NCBI GenBank assembly: GCA_020466095.1
Contig: CM035806.1
Coordinates: 127,404,393-127,468,392 of the forward strand
Reading direction: 5' to 3'
Length of the DNA: 64,000 nucleotides
Source: Chlorops oryzae
Lineage: Eukaryota > Arthropoda > Insecta > Diptera > Chloropidae
The notes under the pieces were generated by a model. It was not told where the DNA came from, made no database searches, and saw only the letters and a program-made list of their open reading frames with translations. This document shows positions 34,607-44,606 of this stretch, piece by piece. The position numbers were made by a program, and so were the translations under genes. Each line of letters opens with the position of its first letter. Positions within the stretch are counted from its first letter, which is position 1.

Positions 34607-35155
34607 AAATTTATATAATGGTTGTGACTCGCTCCTGCTTTTACCTCGAAATCATTCCTTCTCTTAATTTTTAAATTGTCTAAAAGCTTCGCTCCTTTAA
34701 ATATCCATTCTTGCTCTGACAAATTTAGAGAACCAACTCTTATATTGAATTCTTCCCCTAAGCTGTTCATTTCTTTGGCCCAAAAGATGTTTTTTGACAG
34801 AATCAAAAACGCCAATTTGTGTGGCAGTCTGTTAGCTCCATATTTAAAGATGGTCTTAAAAATATAATTCATTTGTAGGTTTAAAGTATAAAACTGATTG
34901 TCCTCTGCGCTGGTTTCTAGTGCCAAAGCATAATTTGGGGTGCACCCTGGCAGCTTCAACACTCTTTTTAAAAAGAATCTTTGAAGTTTTCCCACCTCTT
35001 CAAAGTGGCCAAACCCACAAATTTCTGCCGCATAGGCTTGAATGGATCTACATACTGATTGAAACAGTTTATACTTTGATCCTATTGAAATATCGTTTTT
35101 GAATTTATACTATTTTTTGCTCTTATGTTACGCATTTTTACATGCTGCCCAAACG
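34603..35155 (-). pseudogene. Non-LTR RT thumb and connection region
   Basis: From 34995 the frame reads GKLQRFFLKRVLKLPGCTPN, then LQMNYIFKTIFKYGANRLPH and KNIFWAKEMNSLG, characteristic of the region after the RT domain in CR1/jockey-like elements. Upstream, 34996-35155 continues the similarity (CRSIQAYAAEICGFGHF) in a neighbouring frame, with a stop near 35085. Confidence 0.75.
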
Positions 35156-35156
35156 A

Positions 35157-35376
35157 GGTCCGTGAAGCTGCACCCCCCACTTCAGTACCAACGCTAAGTT
35201 TAGATTCCCGAATTATGTGCTATTTTTGTACCAGCTTAAAAAATTTTGTGCTCCTTTAGTTTAGATGAAAAAGGATAATCAATTTTGTATGGAGTAGGGG
35301 GTGTAGCTTCACACCGCAAAAATTGCCACTTAACGAATTTTTCGAAAAATCATTTATAGGTGGGAGTTATGTGCTA
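35157..35376. mobile_element. Family C repeat, copy with empty hAT site
   Basis: Complement of parts of 24449-26029, without the 1.3-kb hAT insert. Starts ggtccgtgaagctgcacccc next to RT sequence. Similarity ends around gtgctat at 35376. A single gtatggag (35287-35294) marks the unoccupied target. Confidence 0.65.
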
Positions 35377-36093
35377 TGTTATTTAACAATAAGACTCTAC
35401 AATGATTATTGGAATCCGCGACAAAAAATTTTTTGATTTTTGTCGTGCTAGAATAATATTTCAGACCAGTGTGCGTCGTGTTTTTGACGAGCATGCGAAT
35501 CGGGAGAGCATGCGCACTCAGATAGAGAGAGCATCGCATTACGCTCTCACAAAAGCCAATGAAAAACGTCTAGGCAAATCTCTTGCTTTTCGATTTCTCT
35601 GGCTTCTGTGGACATTTTTTTGTTCGTCGTTACCCATCTTGATAGTTATAAGATCTTTGGTATAAAGTATGTTGCCCACACACGACACACCGATCCGTAA
35701 ACCGTCATTTCGCTCTAGTCGTCGTGTGGTTAACATGTCAGCTAAAATTAGAGCTGGGAAACTATCGATACTATCGAAGGCACTATCGATGGTTTCACAC
35801 TATCGATGGCACCATCGATAGTTTTTCGACTATCGACTATTGAAGATATTGATATTTGTAAAGCATACCTAAGTTGTCAAACGTTTTTGAAAAATTTTAA
35901 CGCGAGTTTCGGTACGTAACTGAGAAATTCCTCAATGGAAAATAAAGAAAATCGCGAGGAAGAAAAGATTTTGCCGCCAAAAACAAAGAAGAGCAGAATA
36001 CCCGATGTCTGGAAATTCTTCTCCAAAAATGGTTCCAAAGCCAACTGTACCCATTGCGGTAAAGAATACGCACATAGTGGCAATACAAGCAAC

Positions 36094-36649
36094 CCCAGCG
36101 GAAAATTATCTCCTGCATGACAAAATCACCAGTGATGTCACCGATGACAAATAGGTGACATTGTCATGCATGACATCTTGAAGGACATGTCATCGTGGAG
36201 GGATGCTGTTCATGTGCTTGCCTCTCATTGGCTACTGAAATTTAAATAAGGTTTTCGCGTCAGTTCAGCGTTAGCATGAAGTGGCGTAGATGATGAGTGC
36301 TCGACTCTGAATCCGAAGATCGCGGGTTCGATCCCTGGCTGAGGCGAACAAAAATTATTAAAAATTGATTTTTAAAAATTTTCGAAATATTCAAAGAGAG
36401 GGCAAAGAAGAGAGTTTTCAACTGACCAGCTATGGATTCTGTAAATGAATATTGAGAGAGAAAAGAGCATGTGCTTCTCTTAAATGCTTTTTTCGCCATC
36501 GCTCCTCCTAGGAGGACATGTCACCGGTGAAATCACTGTCCAACTCCTGTACAAATGTCATGCTAGGCGTCCTATGAATTGTCACGCATGCCAGGGTGAC
36601 AAGTCACCCTGACTTCACCGGTGATGTCAGGGTGACATTTCCCGCTGGG
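36094..36649. mobile_element. CCC...GGG element with tRNA-like module (copy d)
   Basis: Ends cccagcggaaa and tttcccgctggg, flanked by ac (36092-36093 and 36650-36651). Excision restores the interrupted BED finger, which proves the 2-bp target. Both flanking thirds are rich in gtgacat/atgtcac words that can pair. Internal tRNA-like module at 36283-36346. Confidence 0.88.
36283..36346 (+). other. tRNA-like module, Gln(CUG)-like loop
   Basis: ggcgtagatgatgagtgctc is A-box-like, cgactctgaatccgaagatc resembles an anticodon arm with CTG in the loop, and gcgggttcgatccctg is a strong B box. No acceptor pairing, so not a functional tRNA. Confidence 0.6.
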
Positions 36650-36827
36650 ACCTTAAGGATCACATGTATAGATGCGATAGCATAAGGAACAGCATACGAA
36701 GCGTGTCAAGCAACAGCAGCAGTGGGTCCGCATCATCTACATCATCGTCTACATCTTCATCGCAAAGGTATATCATTCAATTTCGAAATATGGAATTTAA
36801 AATTTTTTAATTTCAATGCGTTTTCAG

Positions 36828-37410
36828 AACTTTATCTTCTTTTTTGAAAATCAGTCAGAAATATGATAAGAATTCTACAAAGAAAAAAGAAATTGATCAA
36901 GCATTAGCGTTGATGGTATGTCAGGACTATCAACCATTTTCCATTGTAGAGGATAAGGGTTTTCGGCATTTCGTTAATGTGATAGATGAAAGGTATGAGC
37001 TTCCTAGCAAAAGGACCTTAAAAAACAAGTTTATAGTGTCTCAATATGATGAGAATAAAAGTAAAATTAAAACTGAGCTTCAAAGTGTGTCATACGTTGC
37101 ACTCACTTGTGATATGTGGAGCTCAAGAGCGCAGGATAGTTACCTAACAGTCACGAGCCATTTTGTGACAAATGATTTTGAGCTTAAATGTTATATTCTC
37201 TCCACGAAACCACTTCTCGATCGTACAAATAAACAGGCTGACAACATTGCAAATACAATGCAATCAATATTGGATGAGTACGAAATCGCAAGTAAAATAG
37301 TTTGCGTTGTAACAGATAACGATAGTTCAATGATAAAAATGTGTTCCAATCTCCAAAAGAGGCATTTACCCTGCGTAGCACATACTATCAATTTAATAGT
37401 GCAAGATATA
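36828..37410 (+). pseudogene. hAT transposase, catalytic exon, first part
   Basis: Acceptor AG at 36826-36827 closes a 60-nt intron (36768-36827) in the correct phase, giving RTLSSFLK...KYDKNSTKK. Then come CQDYQPFSIVEDKGFRHFV, VALTCDMWSSRAQDSYL (first catalytic Asp, typical TxDxW), and VCVVTDNDSSMIKMC (second Asp). The frame ends early at HTINLIVQDI because of a one-base shift near 37405-37415. Confidence 0.88.
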
Positions 37411-38226
37411 TAATACTTAAAACGAAGCCAGTAGCAACTATTATTAACAAGTGTAAGTCCATTGTTAGATTTTTTAAAAGTAGTAATGTCGCCACTGAAA
37501 AGTTAAAAGAAAAACAAAATTCGGATGAGCCTTTGAAATTAATACAAGAGGTTCCAACGCGCTGGAACAGTTCATTGGCAATGATAAAAAGGATTCTTAA
37601 ATTAAAGTCGCATGTTAATGCTTGTCTCTTAGATCTAGAAAGAGCTCCAGAACTTTTACGAAATGAAGAAACTGTTCTGTTAAGCGATTTGGAGCTTGTT
37701 TTGGACCCATTTGAGGATGCCACGAGGCAAGTTTCATGCTCTAAAACTGTCACAGTGTCGCTCATTAATCCTTTAATTTGCGGTTTGTTTATCACAATGA
37801 ATTCATTAAAAAATAAATTATCTACGGAGGAGGGGAAAACTGTGTTAAACCTTATTTTAGACAAAATGCAAGCGCGTTTAGCTCCCTAAGAATCTCGAAC
37901 TATTACCAGGATTGGGACAATTCTGGATGCTCAATTCAAAAAAGCCGGCTTCAGACAAGAATCAAATGCGGAAGAAGCAGTGAAGCTCTTAGAATCTGAA
38001 ATTATTATATCCAGTGTTAATTTGAGACGCAACAGCAGCGAATCTAACAGCGACAACAAGGATTTCAGAAGCTCTGAAAACAATACTAACAACCTCCTCA
38101 GCTTTATGACCCATCGATTGCAAAAAAAAAAATAGGACCGCCAATGTGGATGCAATGATTACCAGAAGACAATATCTTGAACTTGAAAACTCTGAAGGAA
38201 ATACCAATCCGTTGCTGTATTGGAAA
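37411..38226 (+). pseudogene. hAT transposase, second part
   Basis: Continues one frame away: LKTKPVATIINKCKSIVRFF, then VPTRWNSSLAMIKRI (the conserved TRWNS motif with an acidic cluster downstream). After RLAP there is an in-frame stop, but similarity goes on (LDAQFKKAGF, matching the usual LDPRFK segment). The exon ends at LLYWK before a GT donor at 38227. Confidence 0.82.
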
Positions 38227-38279
38227 GTAAGACAAGTTCTTTTCAAAAAATTATATTCTTAATTTTTGTTAATTCGCAG

Positions 38280-38471
38280 ATAAATGCAACACAGACTGAG
38301 GTACTTGGGGAATTAGCTAAAAAATATTTATGTATCCCTGCCTCATCGGTGGAATCCGAGCGAGTTTTTAGTTCAGCCGGCCTGATTGTAAATGACCGTG
38401 GTGCTAGTCTAAAGCCCTCAACAGTGGACATGCTTGTTTTCTTACATAAAAATCTTCCCATGCACCAATAG
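38280..38471 (+). pseudogene. hAT transposase, C-terminal dimerisation exon
   Basis: Follows a 53-nt intron (38227-38279, GTAAGA...TTCGCAG). It reads LAKKYLCIPASSVESERVFS, then SAGLIVNDRGASLKP and FLHKN: the hAT C-terminal dimerisation domain with its Ser-x-x-x-ER-x-FS signature. Natural stop at 38469-38471. Confidence 0.9.
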
Positions 38472-38823
38472 TTGAAGAGATAACATTTCATGAGAAACGC
38501 TTTATGTTGTTAGTTTTAGTTTTTGTTATTTTTTTCATATGTATAATAAAAATAATATTGTGCATTTGAGTAATACCGGAGGCGACAAACAATTGAGACA
38601 TTTTGTTTTGCCAGCGAGGAACTGGCGAAGAAATGATCTGCTAGATTTGCGCTTATTACGAATGAAAAGGTTGGATTACAGACTTTCTACTACGGTTGTT
38701 CATCATGAATTTCGTTAAGTTTTGAATGTCGATAGTATCAAAAACTATAGATGGTAAGAGCCGATAGTATCGGCGACTATCGATGGTCGCGACTATCGAT
38801 AGTTTCCCAGCTCTAGCTAAAAT

Positions 38824-39446
38824 TCCTCCAGAAAGGCTTTACTAACATTCGCCATTTCTTCCGTCGATGTTTACGCGACAACGATTACAGAAAAATGAGA
38901 AAATGCATAGAAAAAAAACAAACCAAAACCGGTTTGAGAGCATGCGAATTGAGAGAGTGCATACACCGCGCCACTCACGCATCAACAAATCGCTGGTTTA
39001 TGAAAAATTTCAAATACTTTGGATCGGTGCACAAACCACCCCTCACACGCGTAACTTTTTGTCAACATGGACAAATCGCTACGACGGGTATAGCGTGAGT
39101 GGCCAGCATTATCGCGTAGCTCGGGGGTTACCCGACAACTCTACTTTGTTGCAAGCCATTCCATTTGAGTCGATCACATTTGAGCGTCGCTGAGACCACT
39201 GCGACTTTTTGTTCTTTGTTTAAGAAAAGGCTTTGGTTCGTAAGATATAAATATAAGCAAAATATCAATAAACAGCTCAGTCCATTCTGAGACATCGAAA
39301 ATCTACAACGTCTTTCTTTATTGGATGGATCCACTTCAATAGAATAATGACTTTAATTACTCAAATACCCACTTATAAATGAGAACTAAGAGATATAAGA
39401 ACAAATTTTTCATATTTCAATAAAAAGTATTCCCACAAGTATGAAG
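38824..39446. other. Non-coding gap after hAT element
   Basis: Overlapping frames at 38867-39193 and 38895-39098 have no recognisable motif. Nothing else seen. Confidence 0.4.
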
Positions 39447-39448
39447 TA

Positions 39449-40426
39449 GGGGAGAGGTGTGTACCTTGGTCCGGATTTCACATTTTTCAATCTAGAAAAT
39501 TTTGCAGGATGTTTTCTTTAGTTTTTCTTTTATATAAGTTCTCTCATATCCTTCCGACATTAAATGGCGAGTCATTTATTTTTCTCCTCCTTACCAATAA
39601 ATAGAAAAACTACTTTTACCATACCAATCCAAAACGGTTCAAGGTACACCATGCAAGTGTACCATGGTCCTTTGGTATGTGTACCTTGGACCGCATAAAA
39701 TAAAAGGAGTAAATTCGTAGCAAGTATGTAAGAAATTAAAAATACTCGTTTATTTGCATATGTCATATTGTTTAAAATGGAAAGTATTTAAGTCTTCCTT
39801 TTTTCTCGGCGCAAAAGGCTTGAGATGGATGAATCATTTTCTACGCTTAAATCAGGCTCTATAAATGATCTTGAAATTGAATCTTTTCTTTCGAAACTCT
39901 TTTTGGTATAGTTTTTCGTTATCTTTCGTTATTTTCTGAAGAAAAGAGAGACAATTTTCTAAATTCGATCAAAATAAGAAACAGCAAGCCAATGTTCATC
40001 TAAAATTTGTACCTTGGACCGGTCCAAGGTACACTTGTAAGCATATGTCCGAGGTACACCTTCCTGTAGTTTTAAAAAATATCATCTAAAAATTCATATT
40101 TTGGAATCAAAACAAAAGAAGAACTCATGCTATGTTTTGAAAATAAGTAAAATTTTTATGATTTATTTGTAGAATTCGCAAATTTCGATTGAGTTGTGCA
40201 CCAAAGCTTTTGCATTCGCCTTAAAAAAAATACTTTTTTGCATAAAAAATTTTTTTTCACCTATTTCCACTTGTCTGTTTAGCTTGACACTATACAGCAA
40301 ACTTAAGTCAAATAGCAGCGTGAGTGGAACATTCCATAGAAGAACATTTGCATGTATATGCAGTGGTTGAGCGGGAATCTACACTCGGACCGAGGTACAA
40401 TCGGTCCAAGGTACACACCTCTCCCC
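39449..40426. mobile_element. 978-bp MITE with ccttggaccg repeats
   Basis: Ends ggggagaggtgtgtaccttg and its complement (one mismatch over about 26 bp), flanked by TA (39447-39448 and 40427-40428). Inside, the word taccttggaccg or its complement recurs about five times (39500, 39650-39690, 40010-40030, 40048, 40400). No transposase gene. TA flanks point to Tc1/mariner-type mobilisation. Confidence 0.82.
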
Positions 40427-40428
40427 TA

Positions 40429-42155
40429 CAGTCGAAATCGTTTATAGCAGACTTCAAGGGACCGGAAATAATGTTTGTTGTATACGATTTCTATAATAGA
40501 AATATATCGGATATAGAAGACAGTCTGATATATCCGATATATATATCATCTATAGCAGACATTCTGTTATTGGCAGTAATGACCGAGAAATATTTTTGCC
40601 TCGGAATGCGGGACGGTTGGCCGCCTTACGTTAGTATTAAGTATGTATCTGTCATAACAAAAACATTGTGCACAAAAACAAAATGTAACAATAAGAAAGC
40701 TAAAGTCGGTCACCCGGACTTTGAAATACCAGCGTCCCGACATTATGAGCGCACTATGTTTTGCTTCTCTATTTGTCGTGGCAGTGGAGGGCAACATAAA
40801 TTATTTCCCTACACCTTTCATTCGCCTGGTGAACCTATGTTGCGAATTTGAAGCTTCTACCCTTTACTCGGAAGTTACGAAAAATCTTTTTTGTGGGCGT
40901 GGCATGGGCGGCCAAAAAAAATTTTTTCTACCTTAAATCATTCGCTCTGGTAAACCTATTTGCGAATTCGAACTTTCTACGAAACTTTTTTCGGAAGTTA
41001 TTCGTAAAATCTTTTTGTGGGCGTGGCTGAGGACAAAAAAAATTTTCCTAACTTTATTCGCCTGAACTATGTTGCGAATTTGAATCTACGCCTTACTTCG
41101 GAAGTTACGAAAAATCTTTTTTGAGGGCGTGATGGGCGGGCCAAGAATTTAAATATTCCGTACACCTTTCATTCGCCTTGGTAACCTATGTTGCGAATTA
41201 CAAGCTTCAGCCTATTACTTCGGAAGTAAAACAAAAGAAAATCTTATTTTGGGCGTGGCATGGGGCCACAAAAAAATTTTCTACACCTTTCATTCGCCTT
41301 GGTAGAATCCAATTTGCGAATTCGAAGCTTCTACAAAGCTTTTACTTCGGAGTTACGAAAAAACTCATTTGTGCGTGCAGTGGGCGCAAAAAAATTTTTC
41401 TGCACCTTTTCATTTCGCCTTGTGAACCTATACTGCAAATTTGAAGTCAATACGCCGTTTACTTCGGAAGTTACGTAAACCTTAATTTTGGGCTTATTTC
41501 GGGCGTGGCTCGAGAGCGGCGATCCATTTTTTCAGGATAGTCCATTTCGTGTTTACCAGTACACAAATATCCCAATGAAATGTTTGAGTGGTTCGCAAGT
41601 TACAAGTTTTATTGAAAACACGAAATAATTAATTTGTGTGGCAGTGGGCGGATGTCTCCCTTTAACTTAGACATACTCGGATCCGATATACTTGTGCCAA
41701 ATTTGACTTGATTGTCCAGCTTTCGGAGGATATCCACCACGGACGGAGGACATTCGTTATCGGACGAGAAGACCGAGAAATTTTGCCCGGAATGACGGAG
41801 ACGGACAGACGGACTTAAATCGATCAGTTTTTATACTGATCATTTCTATATATTTTTCATATCTCCGAGCTTAATTTCTCCATTTGTTGCACAAAATAAT
41901 ACCCCGCTAACGCTGGTAACAATACATTGTATACGTCGTACACAAAGGAATCAGTCATTTGTCTATTACAAACGATATATCGGGCCCTGGGGACTTCCAC
42001 ACGTGTATTTTATAAGCGATATGTCTACTACAAGCGGTGTCCGTTATATACGAATTCCTATGTATTATTCCCATTACACTTGGAGGGACCAGAGGTTTTG
42101 TCTGTTGTATACGATAGTCTGTTATAGCCGGACCTGCTATAAACGATTTCCACTG
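40429..42155. mobile_element. pogo-like element containing a mini-me insertion
   Basis: Ends cagtcgaaatcgtttatagc and gctataaacgatttccactg, flanked by TA (40427-40428 and 42156-42157); the left TA is also the right TA of the neighbouring MITE. The family's own sequence, rich in ttgtatacgat words, is split by a mini-me element at about 40690-41915. No transposase frame remains. Confidence 0.78.
40690..41915 (+). mobile_element. mini-me-like element with degenerate 105-bp tandem array
   Basis: Starts near aataagaaagctaaagtcgg, has about six degenerate copies of a unit containing cctttcattcgcc, gttgcgaatt, cggaagttacgaaaaa and gtgggcgtggc (40790-41500), then the GTCY-type tract near 41800-41820, the TA tract and the remnant of the terminal hairpin (41899-41915). 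Many deletions compared with the 53.9-kb copy. Confidence 0.75.
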
Positions 42156-42157
42156 TA

Positions 42158-42465
42158 CTCGAAAGTAGGTACTCAAAGGTTTCTACAACACTGTTATATT
42201 TAATTTTTCAACTGTTATACGCAGCTGTCACAATTTCAATTTCGTGCAATATTCAACTTTTCAGAAATTTGACGTTGCGTCCGCACGCACGCAATCGATT
42301 TGTACCAGGGGTGTCACGGATGTGGATTTTTTGACATCGGATTTAAAAACTCACATCCGCGGATATTGTTTTTATTGGGAAATGAAACTTTTATGAAAAT
42401 TTTTATGCAAACATAATTGCAAGTGACACACAATTAGCACGATTTTTCAACGAACAAGGTTTTAT
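42158..42465. other. Non-coding gap
   Basis: Contains ccaggggtgtcacggatgtg at 42306, which resembles a hAT left end; no right end was found. Otherwise nothing. Confidence 0.35.
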
Positions 42466-43008
42466 TGTAATTAAAAGTCTTTTGGCTGATTTGTTTTAGT
42501 TTACTTTATTTATTTTTAGTTTTAAAATCATAGTTGATTCTCTGAGACTTATGTAAGACTGATGTAAGACTGATGTAAGACTGATGTAAGACTGATGTAA
42601 GACTGATCTCTAATCTAGGTTTTTACAATTCTTTTATAACCAAGAGCACACATGCTTTTGGTCATGTGCGCAGTTTTCTTGCGGAAGGTCGGTGTCACGT
42701 GTGCGTTGCACATTTCAAACTTACTTGGCCCGCATTAGCTCGTACTTGACATGCATTGCTCATTAGGTCAAAGAATAAGAACCGAAAGAAGAAAGCGAAA
42801 TATGTGACTTGATATTTGAATTGAAGGTATGCCATATTTGGCAATATTGATTTGCTCCAATTAAATGTTAATAATTAAAGGTGAGTCAAAGCAATTCTGG
42901 TCAAAGACAAAACAAAGTGTAGCTTGATTTGATGTCAAGCGCATTCGATTTGGAAATGTTTTTATATGTCTTTCGTAGGTTCTCTTGTGCTTTCATTTTT
43001 CCATGACA
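42466..43008 (-). repeat. 3' LTR (543 bp)
   Basis: On the minus strand it begins tgtcatgg right after a polypurine tract and ends aattaca at 42466, giving the usual TG...CA termini. It contains six 11-bp tandem units of gactgatgtaa type (42545-42606). The last 84 bp match the 5' LTR fragment at 53447-53530. AATAAA-like words occur near 42490-42510. Confidence 0.82.
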
Positions 43009-43019
43009 CCTCCCTTTTT
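43009..43019 (-). promoter_or_regulatory. Polypurine tract
   Basis: Minus strand caaaaagggagg directly before the tgtcatgg start of the 3' LTR: the plus-strand primer of reverse transcription. Confidence 0.75.
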
Positions 43020-43256
43020 GAAAGAAAAGTTTTTATCTTTTTGAAAAAGTTTTCTTGTGTTAATTGTAATTCATTCTTACTTTTAATAGAAAAATGTTAT
43101 TAATTATATATATAATTCATTCTTATTATTATTATTATTTTTTTTTTGAGAATATGTAGTCATTGTAATGTTGTTAATAAAATGTTTAATAATAGAATAT
43201 ATTATTTTATCGATATACTTGTTAAACAAAAGTTAGTTTGTCGTGCACGACTTATT

Positions 43257-44567
43257 TTATGCTGGTTTAATTCTATTCTTATGTACAATTTGCGTTTTAG
43301 AACCTAAATCAAGCTTACAATTGCCTCTATCATCTAATTCTAATACTTTATATGGTCCTTTAAATATATGGTCTAACTTGTGACTTGTTTCGTCCTTAAG
43401 GTAAACCATGTCATGTATCTTAAGTTTGGCAGGGTTGCATGTCTTGTCATAATTGGTTTTAGACGTGAGTTTGGATTTATCTACTAGCCTTTGTGCTCTT
43501 TGATGTGTTTCTTGTAACCTAAATTTCAGTTCTTTTTCATATAAATCGTAATTATATACAGGATCACTTTTTTTGTTTGTTGTGAATTCAAATGTAGTTG
43601 GACTTTTGCCATATACTAATTCAAATGGCGCAAAGCCATGAGCAGTTATTGGTTTAGTGTTATAACAATAGACGAAATATTTCAACCATATATCCCAATC
43701 AGACCTATCTATCGAGAGATACGATCTAACATATTCGTTAAAACTTCTATGACTTCTTTCAATCATTCCTAAGGTCTGGTGGTGATATGCTGTTGAAGTG
43801 GTATGTTCGATTTTTAATAGTTTGCATATTTCTGAGAAAACACTATTTTTAAATTCTGTACCCATATCAGTTAATATTTCTTTGACAGGACCGTATATCA
43901 AGATACAATTTTCGACTATTGCACTTGCTACGGTTTTTGCCGATTTGTTCTGCAAAGGAACTGCGATTAAATATTTTGTTAATTCACACATGATAGTAAT
44001 GGCATATTCACTATTGTTAAGTGTAACTGGTAAGGGACCTATCGTGTCTATTTGAATTTTTTCAAACGGTTTTGAAGGTGTGGGTACTGGTGTTAAAAGT
44101 TCTTTGACATGTTTACCTGGTTTTGTTTTTTTGCATAATTCGCAAGATTTCACATATAATCTTATGTCTTTCATAAGATTTTTCCAATTATATATTCTTC
44201 GAATTTTCTTGGCAAGTCTGTGTATTCCTGGATGTCCACCTAGGATAGGATCATCATGGAATTGTTTCAAAATTCTTTGTTTTTCAAGTGCACTTGTAAT
44301 TGTTATAATGTTTGGAGTGATTATTATGGTCACGTTCTTTAAAATTTTATTTCCTACGGTTTTGACGTCATATATGCTTGTATGTTTAAAAAAATTATCA
44401 TTTAGCGAAATCCGCAGATTTTTAATTCCTAAGTTGTCAACTAATTTTTCAAGTTTTGGAAATAATTGTTCTAAAACGATTTTTCCATGAACAACAAGGG
44501 TGCTAATGTCTTCTTCTAGGACTAAAATTTTTTCCTGTATAAATTTGTATAGCGCGCTTTTCTTCAT
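43257..44567 (-). CDS. Retrotransposon integrase
   Basis: An unbroken 436-codon frame forming the C-terminal pol domain. HDDPILGGHPGIHRLAKK supplies the zinc-binding HH pair and SCELCKKTK the CC pair. The catalytic core has IDTIGPL, LTDMGTEF and TAYHHQTLGMIERSHRSF, giving D, D and E with the usual D(35)E spacing. A chromo-like or GPY/F-type module follows: IFKGPYKVLELDDRGNCKL. In life it is part of a longer pol polyprotein; the frame upstream (44570-44640) continues in another phase, so the internal Met start is artificial. Confidence 0.9.
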   Translation of the reverse strand: MKKSALYKFIQEKILVLEEDISTLVVHGKIVLEQLFPKLEKLVDNLGIKNLRISLNDNFFKHTSIYDVKTVGNKILKNVTIIITPNIITITSALEKQRILKQFHDDPILGGHPGIHRLAKKIRRIYNWKNLMKDIRLYVKSCELCKKTKPGKHVKELLTPVPTPSKPFEKIQIDTIGPLPVTLNNSEYAITIMCELTKYLIAVPLQNKSAKTVASAIVENCILIYGPVKEILTDMGTEFKNSVFSEICKLLKIEHTTSTAYHHQTLGMIERSHRSFNEYVRSYLSIDRSDWDIWLKYFVYCYNTKPITAHGFAPFELVYGKSPTTFEFTTNKKSDPVYNYDLYEKELKFRLQETHQRAQRLVDKSKLTSKTNYDKTCNPAKLKIHDMVYLKDETSHKLDHIFKGPYKVLELDDRGNCKLDLGSKTQIVHKNRIKPA

Positions 44568-44606
44568 TATATTTCATACAAGCTATTTTTTTAATGCCTT
44601 CATAAT

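Larger units (their letters stand above)
34086..35155 (-). mobile_element. Non-LTR retrotransposon, 3' portion
   Basis: Reads from 35155 downward on the minus strand, beginning in the RT thumb (FGQHVKMRNIRAKNSIN) and ending with a C-terminal zinc motif and an AT-rich 3' region. Its upper edge at 35146-35155 (tgcccaaacg) is the same sequence at which the RT at 26030 stops, so the two look like halves of one element family split at one point. Confidence 0.75.
35935..36767 (+). pseudogene. hAT transposase, BED-finger exon split by a MITE
   Basis: ATG at 35935. Residues 22-45 read RIPDVWKFFSKNGSKANCTHC, the first half of a BED zinc finger. At 36093 a 556-bp element interrupts it. Removing that element and one copy of ac joins the frame exactly to LKDHMYRCDSIRN, the second half with its His and Cys ligands, followed by a Ser-rich linker. 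The exon ends at a GT donor at 36768. Confidence 0.88.
35749..38815 (+). mobile_element. Near-complete hAT transposon
   Basis: Ends tagagctgggaaac and gtttcccagctcta (perfect) flanked by identical 8-bp copies of gctaaaat (35741-35748 and 38816-38823). Both subterminal regions are packed with actatcgatag-type words, likely transposase-binding sites. It contains a multi-exon transposase gene broken by an inserted MITE (36094-36649), a frameshift near 37410 and an in-frame stop at about 37887. Length is 3067 bp. Confidence 0.95.

Noticed and set aside
40324..40851. A 175-codon plus-strand gene
   Set aside because: It crosses the borders of a MITE, a pogo-like element and a mini-me element, so it is a chance frame.
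42541..42610. CRISPR-like array
   Set aside because: The 11-bp gactgatgtaa units are contiguous with no spacers; this is a short tandem repeat in an LTR of a eukaryotic element.
43009..43256. An env gene after integrase
   Set aside because: Only about 240 bp lie between the integrase stop and the polypurine tract, with no open frame of useful length.
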